Positions 1 to 8,257 of a stretch of 64,000 bases of DNA are shown piece after piece (the first letter of the stretch is position 1; every line of letters starts with the position of its first letter). The notes below the pieces were generated by a model. The model made no database searches and was not told the origin of the DNA. It saw nothing but the letters and a program-made list of their open reading frames with translations. The position numbers and the translations under genes are program-made. Source of the DNA: Streptomonospora mangrovi (GTDB lineage: Bacteria; Actinomycetota; Actinomycetes; Streptosporangiales; Streptosporangiaceae); the NCBI RefSeq assembly GCF_027604915.1, contig NZ_JAJAQC010000005.1, forward strand, positions 62,001 through 126,000, given 5' to 3'.

Positions 1-241
1 GGCGGCACTCGGCGCGGGCGATGGCCAGCAGCCACTCGCGCAGCAGGTCGGGGTCGGCGAGCCGGTCGGCGTGGGCGGCGGCGACCACCAGCGTGTCGCG
101 CAGCGCCGCCTGGGCGGCCTCGGCGTCGCCGAGCAGCCGCAGGCACTCGGCGTGGACGTCGCGGCCGTAGGCGTCGAAGAGCCGTGCGCAGGCGCCGTCG
201 GCGCGCGCACGGAGTGCGGCCACCAGCTCCCGATCGGTCAT
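1..241 (-). CDS. Sigma-70-like (ECF-type) region 2 protein, 3' end cut by window
   Basis: The gene starts at ATG 241 (MTDRELVAALRARADGACAR) and runs off the left edge with no stop. The visible 80 residues read like region 2 of an extracytoplasmic-function sigma factor: an acidic helix, a LFDAYGRDVHAECLRLLGD stretch resembling the core-binding helix, then a segment ending in LLREWLLAIARAE that matches the usual end of region 2. Region 4, which would make the call certain, lies outside the window. Sigma-like proteins of this type are abundant in actinomycetes. The next gene on the same strand, a membrane protein, starts at 1037 and ends 202 bases upstream of this start, so an operon is possible but not shown. 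Confidence 0.6.
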   Translation of the reverse strand, partial: MTDRELVAALRARADGACARLFDAYGRDVHAECLRLLGDAEAAQAALRDTLVVAAAHADRLADPDLLREWLLAIARAECR

Positions 242-443
242 GTCCCCATGGTCGCGCGCCCGCCCCGCCGATGGCGGTGTTCCGCCGAAACACGTGTCCG
301 CGCGGCGGTCGGGGGAGCCGTCCGGCGGCCGGGCCGGGGTCGGGCGCCCGATAGCGGGATGGTCGGACGTCCTTCGCCCGGGGGCGGTGCGGGAACGCGG
401 GCCGGGCGGCGGGGCCGGCCCGGCGCCAGGGCCGGGTGCGGGG

Positions 444-1037
444 TCAGGAGCGGTGGCGCTCCACGAGTCTTCGGACGTCGGCGTCGTCCAGGGCCTCGGG
501 TCTGCCCAGGATGTGCCGCACGGCGTCGCGCGGGCGCGCCACCAGCACGCGGCCCAGCCGCACCACCGGCTCCGGCAGGCGGCCGGTGACCAGGACCACC
601 GGGACCACCTCGGTGCCCAGGACGCGCTCCTGGCGGGCGGCGTGGGCGGCGGCGCGTTCGGCGACCCGCTCGGCGGGGACTCCCCCGATGCGGCGGCTCG
701 GCGACACGGGGTCGAGCCGCGCGAAGACGAGGTAGACGCCGCCGGGGCCGACCGCCAGGTAGCGGTGGGGGCCGTCGCGCAGCAGGCGGTAGCCGGCGCC
801 GCGCAGCGACCGCAGGGAGCGGGCGCCGTCGGCGCGGGGGACGGTGTCCAGCAGCACATAGGTCAGCAGGGTCAAGCCCGCCACGAGCACGCCGGCCCGC
901 CAGTCGAGGAAGCCCGCCGCCATCACCCCCAAGGCGGCCGCGACGGCGCCCCGGACGGCGAACCGCACCACCCGGGCGCCGGGCGCGGCGGAGGATGCCC
1001 CGGTTGACCCGGGCCGGCTGTGGCCCCCGCCCCCCAA
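444..1037 (-). CDS. Membrane protein with degenerate NERD-like domain, TTG start
   Basis: Encodes 197 residues. The start is probably TTG at 1037: GGAGG (1048-1044) sits six bases before it, whereas the upstream ATG at 1062 is in another frame. Residues about 25-70 contain two hydrophobic segments separated by few residues, predicting a membrane hairpin. The C-terminal half has the pattern of a NERD-type nuclease-related fold: a conserved-looking YRLLRDGPHRYLAVGPGGVY segment (compare the family VGPxGVYVVD strand), then a strand with VVPVVLVTGRLP and a final ARPRDAVRHIL helix. The acidic and lysine residues expected of an active NERD nuclease are not evident, so it may be only a structural domain. 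No function can be assigned. Confidence 0.6.
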   Translation of the reverse strand: MGGGGHSRPGSTGASSAAPGARVVRFAVRGAVAAALGVMAAGFLDWRAGVLVAGLTLLTYVLLDTVPRADGARSLRSLRGAGYRLLRDGPHRYLAVGPGGVYLVFARLDPVSPSRRIGGVPAERVAERAAAHAARQERVLGTEVVPVVLVTGRLPEPVVRLGRVLVARPRDAVRHILGRPEALDDADVRRLVERHRS

Positions 1038-1719
1038 CGATCACCTCCGGCGCGATCCTCATCGGCAGACGCCCGCTCAGACCTGTGTTCAGCGCGCGGT
1101 TTTGGTCCCTGGCGGTTTCTTATGCCATCACCGAAACCCTCGGTATCGCAACGCGTTTGCCGAAATTTGGTCCGGACAGATCCCTGTATTCCGGGCACCG
1201 ACCGAGGCCCTCGACCTCCACTCCCACCCGGTGCCACGACGATCGGGTGGCAGCGCCGGACCGGTGCCTGCAACGGGCGGGTGGGTGAGGGCGGTCTCGG
1301 GCGGAGGGGTTGGCTTGACATGGGGCGGCGGGGCTGATCTGCTGTGACGCATGCATCCGCGCACCCTTTCGGTTCGATCCACCATGGCTCGCAGCGCCGT
1401 CGGCGCTCGCCGTGTGGTCGGTGCGCCGTGCCTGTGTTGCTGTCCGCGCTGCCGCGACTGCCGCTGATCCCAGCGGTGCGCTAGGCGCCGCGCCCTCGGG
1501 GCGTGGGCGCGTGCACCGCGTCCCGCTTCCTTTTTTCCGGGTCCCCGGCTTCCGCGCCGCCGCGTCGTCTGCCTCCGGCCGCCCCGCTTTGTGCGCTCTG
1601 CTTCACGGTGGCCGGTGCCGACGCGCTGATGCGCGGACCCGAGCCGGTCGGCCCTTCTCCGACTCCGCGCCGCCGGTTCCCGCGTGTCCGGCGCCGCCCA
1701 GCCTGAAGGACCTCGACTC
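1038..1719. other. Long non-coding stretch between divergent genes
   Basis: About 680 bases with no convincing gene on either strand. The part 1080-1200 is less GC-rich than its surroundings and should hold the promoter for the minus-strand membrane gene. On the plus strand TTGACA occurs at 1315-1320, but the region 17 bases further on has only a poor -10 match (TCTGCT), so a promoter for the downstream cupin-like gene is possible but weak. I looked for a riboswitch-like architecture in front of the 1720 start and did not recognise one. Confidence 0.5.
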
Positions 1720-2412
1720 ATGTCCTACGACGCCGCCACCGCGACCGCCGCCGCGAGCACCACGGCCACCTCCACCGCGACCGCCACCGCGACCGCCGCC
1801 GCGACGAGCACGCTCGGCCGCTCCTCACGCGCCCTCGACCGCACCGCTCTCACGGTCGTGGTGCCGATGGTGCCCAGCCTGCCCGTCACCGACCCCGCGC
1901 CGACCCCGGCGCCCGCGTCCCCGGCCGCGCGGCCCGCCCCCGCCGCGCCGTCGCCCGATGGCATCGGCGACATCGTCTCGGCCGGGGAGGCGTCGCCCTA
2001 CCCCCACCTGCGCACCCGCCCCGCGCCCACGGTCGGGCGCCTGGTCTCCGCCGCGCGAGCGGCGGCCGACGCGCTGGAGCGGCACGCGCTGTGGCCGCAG
2101 CGGCACGGGCGCTGGCAGCCGGGGCCGCGTCCGGCGCGGCGCGGGGCGACCGGGCCGATGCGGGTGACCTCGCTCGTCCTGGCGCCGGGGGCCGCCGCCG
2201 ACCTGCCCGCCCGGGGCGCGCGGCACGGGTCCGCCCTGCGGATCGCGCGCGGCCGGGTGCGCGTGGAGGCGCCGGGCGGCCGCGCGGCGGCATCGGCACC
2301 GGCCCGCGACCTGGAGTCCGGCCGCACCCGCGTGCTCGGCTCGACCGGCCGGTACCGGGTGGTCAACACCGGGAGCGAACCCGCGCTGCTCGTCCGCGTC
2401 AGCGGCCGCTGA
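1720..2412 (+). CDS. Ala/Thr-rich protein with C-terminal cupin-like fold
   Basis: Encodes 230 residues from ATG 1720, chosen because GAAGGA at 1705-1710 lies nine bases upstream. The first 45 residues are a near repeat of Ala and Thr (runs of TATA/AAAST), followed by a Pro/Ala-rich linker to about residue 100. The last 95 residues look like one small beta-barrel of the cysteine dioxygenase/cupin type: MRVTSLVLAPGAAADLPARG, then LRIARGRVRVE, and a terminal YRVVNTGSEPALLVRV strand. Histidine metal ligands are sparse, so enzyme activity is doubtful. The gene seems to be monocistronic. The low-complexity head is GC-drift-like codon repetition and may be variable between strains. Product unknown. 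Confidence 0.65.
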   Translation: MSYDAATATAAASTTATSTATATATAAATSTLGRSSRALDRTALTVVVPMVPSLPVTDPAPTPAPASPAARPAPAAPSPDGIGDIVSAGEASPYPHLRTRPAPTVGRLVSAARAAADALERHALWPQRHGRWQPGPRPARRGATGPMRVTSLVLAPGAAADLPARGARHGSALRIARGRVRVEAPGGRAAASAPARDLESGRTRVLGSTGRYRVVNTGSEPALLVRVSGR

Positions 2413-2504
2413 CACCCACGCGCCCTCGCCCGCGAACCCGCTTCGCCGCCGCGCCGACCGAGAGCCCGGGGAGCGACTGGGGACGATTCAGACCTTCGCC
2501 CCAT

Positions 2505-2518
2505 CGAACGTTTGTACT
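2505..2518 (+). promoter_or_regulatory. SOS-box-like site overlapping a promoter
   Basis: CGAACGTTTGTACT resembles the Gram-positive LexA/DinR box CGAAC-N4-GTTCG, matching the left half perfectly and the right half with one or two mismatches. It lies 11-24 bases upstream of the start at 2529, where a LexA-type repressor would block transcription. The similarity may be chance. Confidence 0.35.
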
Positions 2519-2528
2519 ACTGTCGGGT

Positions 2529-2918
2529 ATGCTGGATTGCATGCCTGACCAGCAGTTATCTCCGGATTGGCCGGAGAGCGTGCATCCGCCGGGCTCGGAG
2601 TCGTTCGAGCAGACCGCCACCGTGTGGCTGTTCGACCAGGTGCCCGCCGACTACCGGCTGCACGGCGTTCTGCGCCGACACCCGGTCGCGCTCTCGCGGC
2701 TGGCGCGGCAGCATGTGGCGTCCACTCTGGAGGGCGCCCGCCAGGGGTACCGCACCGCACGCGTGGACCTGCGCGACCACCTTCCGCCGCACGCCCTCGA
2801 CCAGGTGATGAACGCCTACCAGGCCGAGGGCAAGCGGATGGCGGCCGTCCTCCGGGCGATCGAGGCGGTCGACGACGCCCTGCGGGCGGCGGCGGGAGGC
2901 CCGGCGGCCTCGGCCTGA
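2529..2918 (+). CDS. Small conserved-looking actinobacterial protein, unknown role
   Basis: Encodes 129 residues from ATG 2529; an in-frame ATG at 2541 would give 125. Neither has a clear Shine-Dalgarno site. The protein is soluble and helical, with the phrases TATVWLFDQVPADYRLHGV, LRRHPVALSRLARQH, GARQGYRTARVDL and YQAEGKRMAAVLRAIEAVDDAL, a pattern I associate with a family of small hypothetical proteins in streptomycetes and relatives (from memory, not searched). No catalytic motif is visible. An SOS-box-like sequence overlaps the promoter region, so a DNA-damage link is possible. The gene stands alone, with 432 non-coding bases after it. Confidence 0.7.
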   Translation: MLDCMPDQQLSPDWPESVHPPGSESFEQTATVWLFDQVPADYRLHGVLRRHPVALSRLARQHVASTLEGARQGYRTARVDLRDHLPPHALDQVMNAYQAEGKRMAAVLRAIEAVDDALRAAAGGPAASA

Positions 2919-3350
2919 GCGGCTCCCCTCCGCCCGGTGCTGCTGGGCGGCGGCCGCCGACGGCACCCCGCCGACCACCACCTGGCAGCGCCGACGCCGC
3001 CACGCACGCGCGGGGCGCGCCCGCCCCTCTCGGCGCGGACACGCCCCGCGATGAACTCGCGACGACCCCCTTCGCAGACGGCCCGCCGCCAACGACCGCC
3101 GCAGGCGGCCCCTCGCGCGCGAACCGCCCCAGCGCGGCACCGGCGCGGACGGCCTCCCCGCCCGGGTGCGCCACCCTCGGGATACAGGGATACCGGGGTA
3201 CAGATGTCGGCGGCGGCGCCGCTCCGGCGCCGTCCGCCTCGGGCGGTCTCGGCGATCTCAACGGTCTCGGGCGGCCTCAGCTAGACCCGGCTGGTCCCGG
3301 GCGGTGGGGCGGTGCCCCGCGCCCGCCGTCCCGTTCCCCGCGTGCCGCCC
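2919..3350. other. Non-coding stretch with short GATAC repeats
   Basis: About 430 bases without a supportable gene. Between about 3178 and 3202 the motif GG-ATACAGG / GG-ATACCGG / GG-GTACAG recurs three times at eight- to nine-base spacing, too short and too few to call a real array. The rest is GC-rich with no terminator-like hairpin that I can recognise. Confidence 0.4.
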
Positions 3351-3608
3351 CTACTCGACCTGGCCCTCCGGTGAGGGCGCCTCGACCGGCCCCGGGGTGA
3401 CGTCGTCGGTGGCGACCGGGCTCTCCCCCTCCTGCCTGAGGCGCTCGACCTCGACGCGGATCGCGTACTCGGCGGCGTCCACCGCCGCGCGGGCGGTGAT
3501 GGCGTTGGTGTGCGCCCGTTCCAGCTCGCCCAGGGCGATGCAGTCGAACGACACGCGGGCGTCGTGGATGGCGGCCTCCAGTTGGCGTCCCGCTTCATCC
3601 AGGCTCAT
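3351..3608 (-). CDS. Small hypothetical helical protein
   Basis: Encodes 85 residues starting at ATG 3608, behind a good purine-rich ribosome site (GAAGGGGAGA six to ten bases upstream). The chain is predicted almost wholly helical up to residue 60 (MSLDEAGRQLEAAIHDARVS, then LGELERAHTNAITARAAVDAAEYAIRVEVERL, described in pieces), followed by an acidic, Pro-rich tail. It resembles small helical-bundle proteins without known function. Alternating Ala/Leu heptad spacing could allow a coiled coil. It stands alone, facing away from the exonuclease gene. Confidence 0.55.
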   Translation of the reverse strand: MSLDEAGRQLEAAIHDARVSFDCIALGELERAHTNAITARAAVDAAEYAIRVEVERLRQEGESPVATDDVTPGPVEAPSPEGQVE

Positions 3609-4004
3609 GGTCTCCCCTTCTCTGCGTTCGCGTCCGCTCGGCCGCGACGTTCGGGTTCCGGGTGCTCCATGCGCGAATCCACCGGGAGGAACCGCGCGTT
3701 ACGGGTGTCTACCCACGTGACGGGGGCTCATGTCGCCGTCCTCCGCCCCGCCCGCTCCGCCGAACCCCTGACCTGCGTTTTCACCCCTCACGCGCTCCCC
3801 ACACGCCCCCCGCACAGCGCGCACCGCCCCCGCGCCGCCGTCCCCGCCCCTTCCCCTTCCCCTCCCCCGCGCCTCCGCCTCTCCCGCGCCCGGCGCGGCG
3901 ACCCGCCGCCACCCCCTCCGGCGTGCGGGAATCCCCTGAGCTGCGCGGGATCGTCAGTGCCCGCCGCTAGCATGACCGGGACTCGTAGAAAGCAGGGGGA
4001 CACC
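3609..4004. other. Non-coding stretch with pyrimidine-rich tract
   Basis: Nearly 400 bases separating divergent genes. Positions 3780-3930 are strongly biased to C and T on the plus strand (long runs of CCCC and CTCC), a polypurine/polypyrimidine tract that could adopt unusual structure. No gene or clear promoter box was recognised. Confidence 0.4.
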
Positions 4005-4856
4005 ATGCGCAACCGCTACCCGGGCACCTGTACCAACTGCGGCGCCTCCGTCGAGGCCGAGGCCGGGGTCGTCCTCAAGCAGGACGGCCGGTGGCGCACC
4101 TACTGCGCCGAGCACGAGCCGCGCCCCACTCCCCCTCCGCGCGCCGACCACCTCGGCTGGCACACCGGCGCCCTCGCCGGCTTCGACTGCGAGACCTCCT
4201 CCCGCGACCCCCGCGAGGCGTTCCTCGTCTCGGCCGCCATGGTCGACTCCTCCGGCACCGCGCGCACCTGGCTGGTCGACCCCGGCGACCGCCGCATCCC
4301 CGACGACGCCATCGCCGTCCACGGCATCACCAACGAACGCGCCCGCGCCGAGGGCATGCCCGCCGTCAAAGCGCTGGAGGAGATCGCCGAGGCCGTCTGC
4401 ACCCACCTGCTCGCCCAGCGCGGGCTCGTCATCTTCAACGCCCCCTTCGACCTCCGGGTCCTGGCGGGCGAACTCCAGCGGCACGACCTCCCGCCGCTGA
4501 CCGAGCGGCTCAGCGGCGCCGCGCCGGCGCCGATCATCGACCCCCTGGTCATCGACCGCGGCGCCGACCCCTACCGCCGGGGGCCGCGCAACCTCTCGGC
4601 CATGTGCGAGTTCTACGGGGTCGACCTCCACGACGCCCACACCGCCCACGGCGACGCCTCGGCGTGCCTGGCCCTGGCGTGCGAGATCGGCGCCCGCCGC
4701 CCCGAGATCGCCGCGTTGGACCTGCCCGTGCTGCACCAGCGCCAGGTCGAGTGGGCCGCGGCCTACGCGCGCGACCGCCAGGAGTGGCTCGACAGACGCC
4801 GCCCCGGCCACGGCACGGTCGTGGACGGCACCTGGCCCTACTCCCACACCGACTGA
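4005..4856 (+). CDS. DEDDh 3'-5' exonuclease (DnaQ-like) with N-terminal Cys cluster
   Basis: Encodes 283 residues from ATG 4005, preceded by GGGGGA at 3995-4000. Family motifs of DnaQ/epsilon-type exonucleases are present: Exo I FDCETS with D61 and E63, Exo II FNAPFDLRVL with D149, and Exo III H212-x4-D217 (HTAHGD), the DEDDh arrangement that binds two metals and hydrolyses DNA or RNA from the 3' end. The first 40 residues add C9-x2-C12 and C34-x2-H37, a likely small zinc ribbon not present in plain epsilon subunits. A C-terminal extension of about 50 residues ends in YSHTD. The protein is free-standing, not fused to a polymerase. Substrate is unknown; repair or RNA processing are both plausible. 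Confidence 0.88.
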   Translation: MRNRYPGTCTNCGASVEAEAGVVLKQDGRWRTYCAEHEPRPTPPPRADHLGWHTGALAGFDCETSSRDPREAFLVSAAMVDSSGTARTWLVDPGDRRIPDDAIAVHGITNERARAEGMPAVKALEEIAEAVCTHLLAQRGLVIFNAPFDLRVLAGELQRHDLPPLTERLSGAAPAPIIDPLVIDRGADPYRRGPRNLSAMCEFYGVDLHDAHTAHGDASACLALACEIGARRPEIAALDLPVLHQRQVEWAAAYARDRQEWLDRRRPGHGTVVDGTWPYSHTD

Positions 4857-5025
4857 CCCGCCCACCGGCCCGCCGCCGCGCCCGCCCGGAACCCCCGCCG
4901 GGCGCGTGCCCCGGCGGCGACGCGGAAAGCCGCCAACGCCCAGGTGGCGGGCGTCTTCCGCATGCGCGGCGGGGCGCGGGGTAGCGGATGCGGGGTCCGT
5001 ACCCCGAGTGGTGAAGGAGTCCGCC

Positions 5026-5187
5026 GTGCTCCGCCTGGTCCTCATCCTGCTGGCGATCTGGCTCGTCCTGGCGATCCTGGGCGCGGTCGTCCGGGGCCTC
5101 ATCTGGCTGACCGTGCTGGCGGCCGTCCTCTTCGTCGTCACCGCCGCGTGGGGCTGGTGGCAGCGCCGCCGCGGCGCGGCCCGCTGA
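5026..5187 (+). CDS. Two-helix small membrane protein
   Basis: Encodes 53 residues from GTG 5026, chosen because AAGGAG lies six to seven bases upstream (5014-5019). Two hydrophobic helices (LVLILLAIWLVLAILGAVV and LIWLTVLAAVLFVVTAAWG) are joined by a short Arg-Gly turn, and the chain ends WWQRRRGAAR, giving a positive-inside C terminus. Many actinomycetes carry such two-helix hydrophobic proteins of unknown role. It follows the exonuclease gene on the same strand after 169 bases. Confidence 0.65.
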   Translation: MLRLVLILLAIWLVLAILGAVVRGLIWLTVLAAVLFVVTAAWGWWQRRRGAAR

Positions 5188-5244
5188 CTCCCGGCCGGGC
5201 ACCCGCCGGCGGCCGGCCGCGCGGGCAGCCGGCGGCGCCGGCGG

Positions 5245-6468
5245 CTAGTTGCGCAGGCCGATGGTGGCGCTGGCGCGGCGGCGGTCGGTGGGCAGCCACG
5301 GCAGCGGCACCAGGTCGGCCAGGAACCCGTAGTCGCGCGCCAGCCGCCGGTCGGCCTCGCCGCGACCGGCGTGGACGCTGCCCCACCAGGCGGCGATGTC
5401 GGCCCAGCCCGGCGCCGACAGCGAACCGCCGGTGTGCTGGAGCGACAGCGCCGCCGCCAGGTTGGCGAAGCGCAGCCGCCGTTCCAGCGGCCAGTTCGCC
5501 AGCGTGCCGACGATGAACGCCGCGCCGAACACGTCGCCGGCGCCGGTGGTGTCGATGGCCTCCAGCACCAGCCCCTCGACCTCGGCCGACTCCCCCGTGC
5601 ACTGGTCCACCGCGAGCGCGCCGCGCGGGCCGTCGGTGACCACCGCCACCGGCACGTACTCCGCCAGCGCCGACAGCGCCGAGGCGGGGCTGCCGGTGCG
5701 GGTGTAGGACATCGCCTCGATCGCGTTGGGCATGAACGCGTGGCAGTGCCGCAGTTGCTCCAGCACCGAACCGCTCCAGGCCCCGCTGTCGTCCCAGCCG
5801 ACGTCGGCGAAGATCCGCGCCCCGTGCTCGGCCTGCTCCCGCGCCCACGCCGGCACCCCGTGGTCCTCGTCCAGGCTGACGAAGGCCGCGCGCGCCCGGG
5901 GCAGCGCGCATGCCATCTCCTCCTGCGGCACCGGCGAGGGGTGCTCGTGGGTCACCATGCTGCGGTCGCCCCGGTAGGCCAGGGAGACGGTGAACGGCGA
6001 GTGCCAGTGCGGGATGCGCCGCGACGCCGACAGGTCCACCCGCTCCTGGGTCTCCAGGGTCTCCCACACGAAGTCGCCGTAGACGTCCTCGCCGAAGGCG
6101 GCGGCGACCGCCGTGCGCAGGCCCAGCCGCGAGGCCGCCACCGCGAGGTTGGCCACCCCGCCCGGGCAGGAGCCCATGCCCTCGGCGCCGACCTCGGTGC
6201 CCGAGGCGGGCGGCGCGGCCAGGCCGGTGAGCACGATGTCGAAGAAGACCGTGCCGCTGAGCGCGAGGTCGATCGCGGGGTCGTCGGCCTCGCGGTTGCC
6301 GGCGAGGACGTCGTGGGGCTTGCCCACCAGCGGCGTCGACTCCAGCTTGCCGCTGGCCTTCCCCGAGGGGTGCGGCTTGCCCGGCCGGTGCGCCGTGCCC
6401 GCCCGGCGGGCCCGGCCCGCCTCGCCGCCCGCCTGCCCGTCCACGGGTGTGTGCGCGTCCACCGCCAT
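5245..6468 (-). CDS. PfkB-family carbohydrate kinase
   Basis: Encodes 407 residues from ATG 6468 (another ATG lies two codons upstream at 6474). The first 70 residues are Gly/Arg/Pro-rich and probably disordered. The kinase domain carries the N-terminal signature GGVANLAVAASRLG and the C-terminal ATP/anion-hole signature DTTGAGDVFGAAF with the catalytic Asp of the DTxGAGD motif. Members phosphorylate sugars such as ribose, fructose or tagatose-phosphate. The gene is divergent from a GH4 6-phospho-glycosidase, with 148 bases between, so it may act on the sugar released or taken up in that pathway. The substrate cannot be read from sequence. The N-terminal tail is longer than typical for the family. 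Confidence 0.88.
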   Translation of the reverse strand: MAVDAHTPVDGQAGGEAGRARRAGTAHRPGKPHPSGKASGKLESTPLVGKPHDVLAGNREADDPAIDLALSGTVFFDIVLTGLAAPPASGTEVGAEGMGSCPGGVANLAVAASRLGLRTAVAAAFGEDVYGDFVWETLETQERVDLSASRRIPHWHSPFTVSLAYRGDRSMVTHEHPSPVPQEEMACALPRARAAFVSLDEDHGVPAWAREQAEHGARIFADVGWDDSGAWSGSVLEQLRHCHAFMPNAIEAMSYTRTGSPASALSALAEYVPVAVVTDGPRGALAVDQCTGESAEVEGLVLEAIDTTGAGDVFGAAFIVGTLANWPLERRLRFANLAAALSLQHTGGSLSAPGWADIAAWWGSVHAGRGEADRRLARDYGFLADLVPLPWLPTDRRRASATIGLRN

Positions 6469-6616
6469 GGTCATCCCCGCAATCGCCGGCCCCGGTACCT
6501 GTGTCCAGGTGTGCAGGTTACGCAAGTCGGACCCTCCTGGCACACCCGCGCCGCCCGCACCCGTGGGCACACTACGGTGATCATGACGGCGCCACCGGCG
6601 GAAAGGAGACACGAAG

Positions 6617-7996
6617 GTGCGGCTGGCGATTCTGGGCGGCGGCGGGTTCCGGGTGCCCCTGGTGCACCGCGCGCTGCTGGCCGACACCCTGCGGGGCGGC
6701 GCCGTGGTGACCGAGGTGGTGCTGCACGACACCGACGGGCACCGGCTGCGCGGTATCGGCGCGGTGCTGGAGCGCCAGCGCGACGCGCACCGCGCCGCGC
6801 ACGGCGAGCCGCCGCTGGCGGTGCGCGTCGAGACCGACCTGGGCCGGGCGGTCGAGGGCAGCGGGGTCGTCTTCTCGGCCGTGCGGGTGGGGGCGATGGC
6901 GGGCCGCGTCAGCGACGAGCGCGTGGCGCTGGCCGCCGGGGTGCTCGGGCAGGAGACGGTCGGGGCGGGCGGGATCAGCTACGGGCTGCGCACCGTGCCG
7001 GTGGCCGAGCGCATCGCCCGCACCGTCGCCGAGCGGGCGCCCGACGCGTGGGTCGTCAACTTCACCAACCCGGCCGGGCTGGTCACCGAGGCGATGTCGG
7101 CGGTGCTGGGCGACCGCGTCATCGGCATCTGCGACTCCCCGGTTGGCCTGGGCCGGCGGGCGGCCCGCGCGCTGGGGCTCGACCCCGCCCGGGTCGAACT
7201 GGACTACGCGGGCCTCAACCACCTGGGGTGGCTGCGCGGGCTGCGCAGCGGCGGGCGCGACCTGCTGCCCGACCTGCTGGCCGACACCGCCGCGCTGGAG
7301 TCGTTCGAGGAGGGGCGGCTGTTCGGCGCGGAGTGGCTGCGCGCGCTGGGCGCGCTGCCCAACGAGTACCTGCACTACTACTACTGGGCGCGCGAGGCGG
7401 CGGCGGAGGCGGCGGCCGGCGCGGAGCGCGGTCGCACGCGCGGCGAGGAGCTGGCAGAGCAGCAGCGCGGGTTCTACCGGGAGGCGGCCGAGCGGCCGGA
7501 GGCGGCGCTGGAGCTGTGGGAGCGGGCGCGGCTGGAGCGCGAGCGGGGCTACATGGCCGACAACCGGCGGACGGCGGGCGGCTTGCAGCGGGCCGAGGAG
7601 GACCTGGCGGGCGGCGGCTACGAGGAGGTCGCGCTGGCGGTGATGCGCGCGGTGGCGCTGGACGAAACCGCGCGGCTGGTGCTGGACGTGCGCAACCGGG
7701 GCGCGCTCGCCGGCCTGGACGACGACGCGGTGGTCGAGGTGCCCTGCGTGGTCGACGCCAACGGCGCGCGGCCGCTGACGGTGGCGCCGCTGAGCGGCCA
7801 CCAGCTCGGCCTGGTCCAGACGGTGAAGGGGGTGGAGCGCGACGTGCTGGCGGCGGTGCGCACGGGGTCGCGGGCGCGGGCGCTGCGGGCGTTCGCCACC
7901 CACCCGCTGGTGGGGTCGGTAGGGACCGCGCGCACCCTGCTGGAGGGCTACCTGGCGGCGTTCCCCGGGCTGCGAGAGGTGCTCCACCGCCCCTGA
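6617..7996 (+). CDS. GH4-family 6-phospho-beta-glucosidase
   Basis: Encodes 459 residues from GTG 6617, with AAAGGAGA about eight bases upstream. The family is a NAD- and Mn-dependent glycosidase that cleaves 6-phospho-sugars by an oxidation-elimination route. Visible features are the N-terminal Rossmann loop LGGGGFRVP, GQETVGAGG, FTNPAGLVTEA, the metal-binding CDSP motif, and the NHLGW motif. Length matches the family (about 440-460). It is divergent from the PfkB kinase gene, and the pair probably uses a phosphorylated disaccharide. No PTS genes are nearby, so the phosphate may come from the kinase rather than from import. Choice between beta-glucosidase and alpha-galacturonidase type is not possible with certainty. 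Confidence 0.88.
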   Translation: MRLAILGGGGFRVPLVHRALLADTLRGGAVVTEVVLHDTDGHRLRGIGAVLERQRDAHRAAHGEPPLAVRVETDLGRAVEGSGVVFSAVRVGAMAGRVSDERVALAAGVLGQETVGAGGISYGLRTVPVAERIARTVAERAPDAWVVNFTNPAGLVTEAMSAVLGDRVIGICDSPVGLGRRAARALGLDPARVELDYAGLNHLGWLRGLRSGGRDLLPDLLADTAALESFEEGRLFGAEWLRALGALPNEYLHYYYWAREAAAEAAAGAERGRTRGEELAEQQRGFYREAAERPEAALELWERARLERERGYMADNRRTAGGLQRAEEDLAGGGYEEVALAVMRAVALDETARLVLDVRNRGALAGLDDDAVVEVPCVVDANGARPLTVAPLSGHQLGLVQTVKGVERDVLAAVRTGSRARALRAFATHPLVGSVGTARTLLEGYLAAFPGLREVLHRP

Positions 7997-8012
7997 CCGG
8001 GAACGGCACAGG

Positions 8013-8047
8013 CGGCGGCCGCCCGGAGGGGGACCGGACGGCCGCCG
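8013..8047. terminator. Convergent hairpin terminator
   Basis: Inverted repeat CGGCGGCCGCCCGG (8013-8026) and CCGGACGGCCGCCG (8034-8047), one mismatch, seven-base loop. It lies between the end of the GH4 gene and the end of the small minus-strand gene and can serve both. Confidence 0.55.
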
Positions 8048-8062
8048 GAACTGGGTGAGCGG

Positions 8063-8257
8063 TCAGCGCTCGCTGCCGCGGCCGCCGCCGCGCGGGCGGT
8101 CGAGTCGGTCGATCGCCGCGCGCAGCGCGCCCAACTCGTCCTGGCGGCGGCGTTCGACCGCCACGGCGGAGTCGACGCGCATGCGGTGCAGGATGAGCAG
8201 GTAGGCCGCCGCCGGGGCGGCGGCGATCAGCACCTCGGTCATCGTCGTCATGCCCAT
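8063..8257 (-). CDS. Small single-span membrane protein coupled to excisionase-like gene
   Basis: Encodes 64 residues from ATG 8257, overlapping the stop codon of the upstream gene by one base (TGATG), so it is probably translated by re-initiation. One hydrophobic segment (TEVLIAAAPAAAYLLIL) is followed by a basic and helical tail with ERRRQDELGALRAAIDRLDR, which could form a short coiled coil. I know no function. The tight coupling to a DNA-binding protein resembles accessory genes of integrated elements, where small membrane proteins accompany excisionase-type regulators. Confidence 0.6.
   Translation of the reverse strand: MGMTTMTEVLIAAAPAAAYLLILHRMRVDSAVAVERRRQDELGALRAAIDRLDRPRGGGRGSER

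Noticed and set aside
1315-1343. Consensus housekeeping promoter at TTGACA
   Set aside because: The -35 is perfect but the -10 region lacks a reasonable hexamer at 16-18 bases, and the next start is 380 bases away.
6493-6528. Repeated CAGGT motifs in the kinase/GH4 promoter gap as an operator
   Set aside because: Only short near-repeats (CCAGGTGTGCAGGTT), without a palindrome or consistent spacing.
5371-8058. 895-residue plus-strand open frame antisense to the kinase and through the GH4 gene
   Set aside because: It overlaps two genes with clear family motifs in other frames, is Arg/Gly/Ala low complexity, and shows no domain; typical shadow frame in GC-rich DNA.
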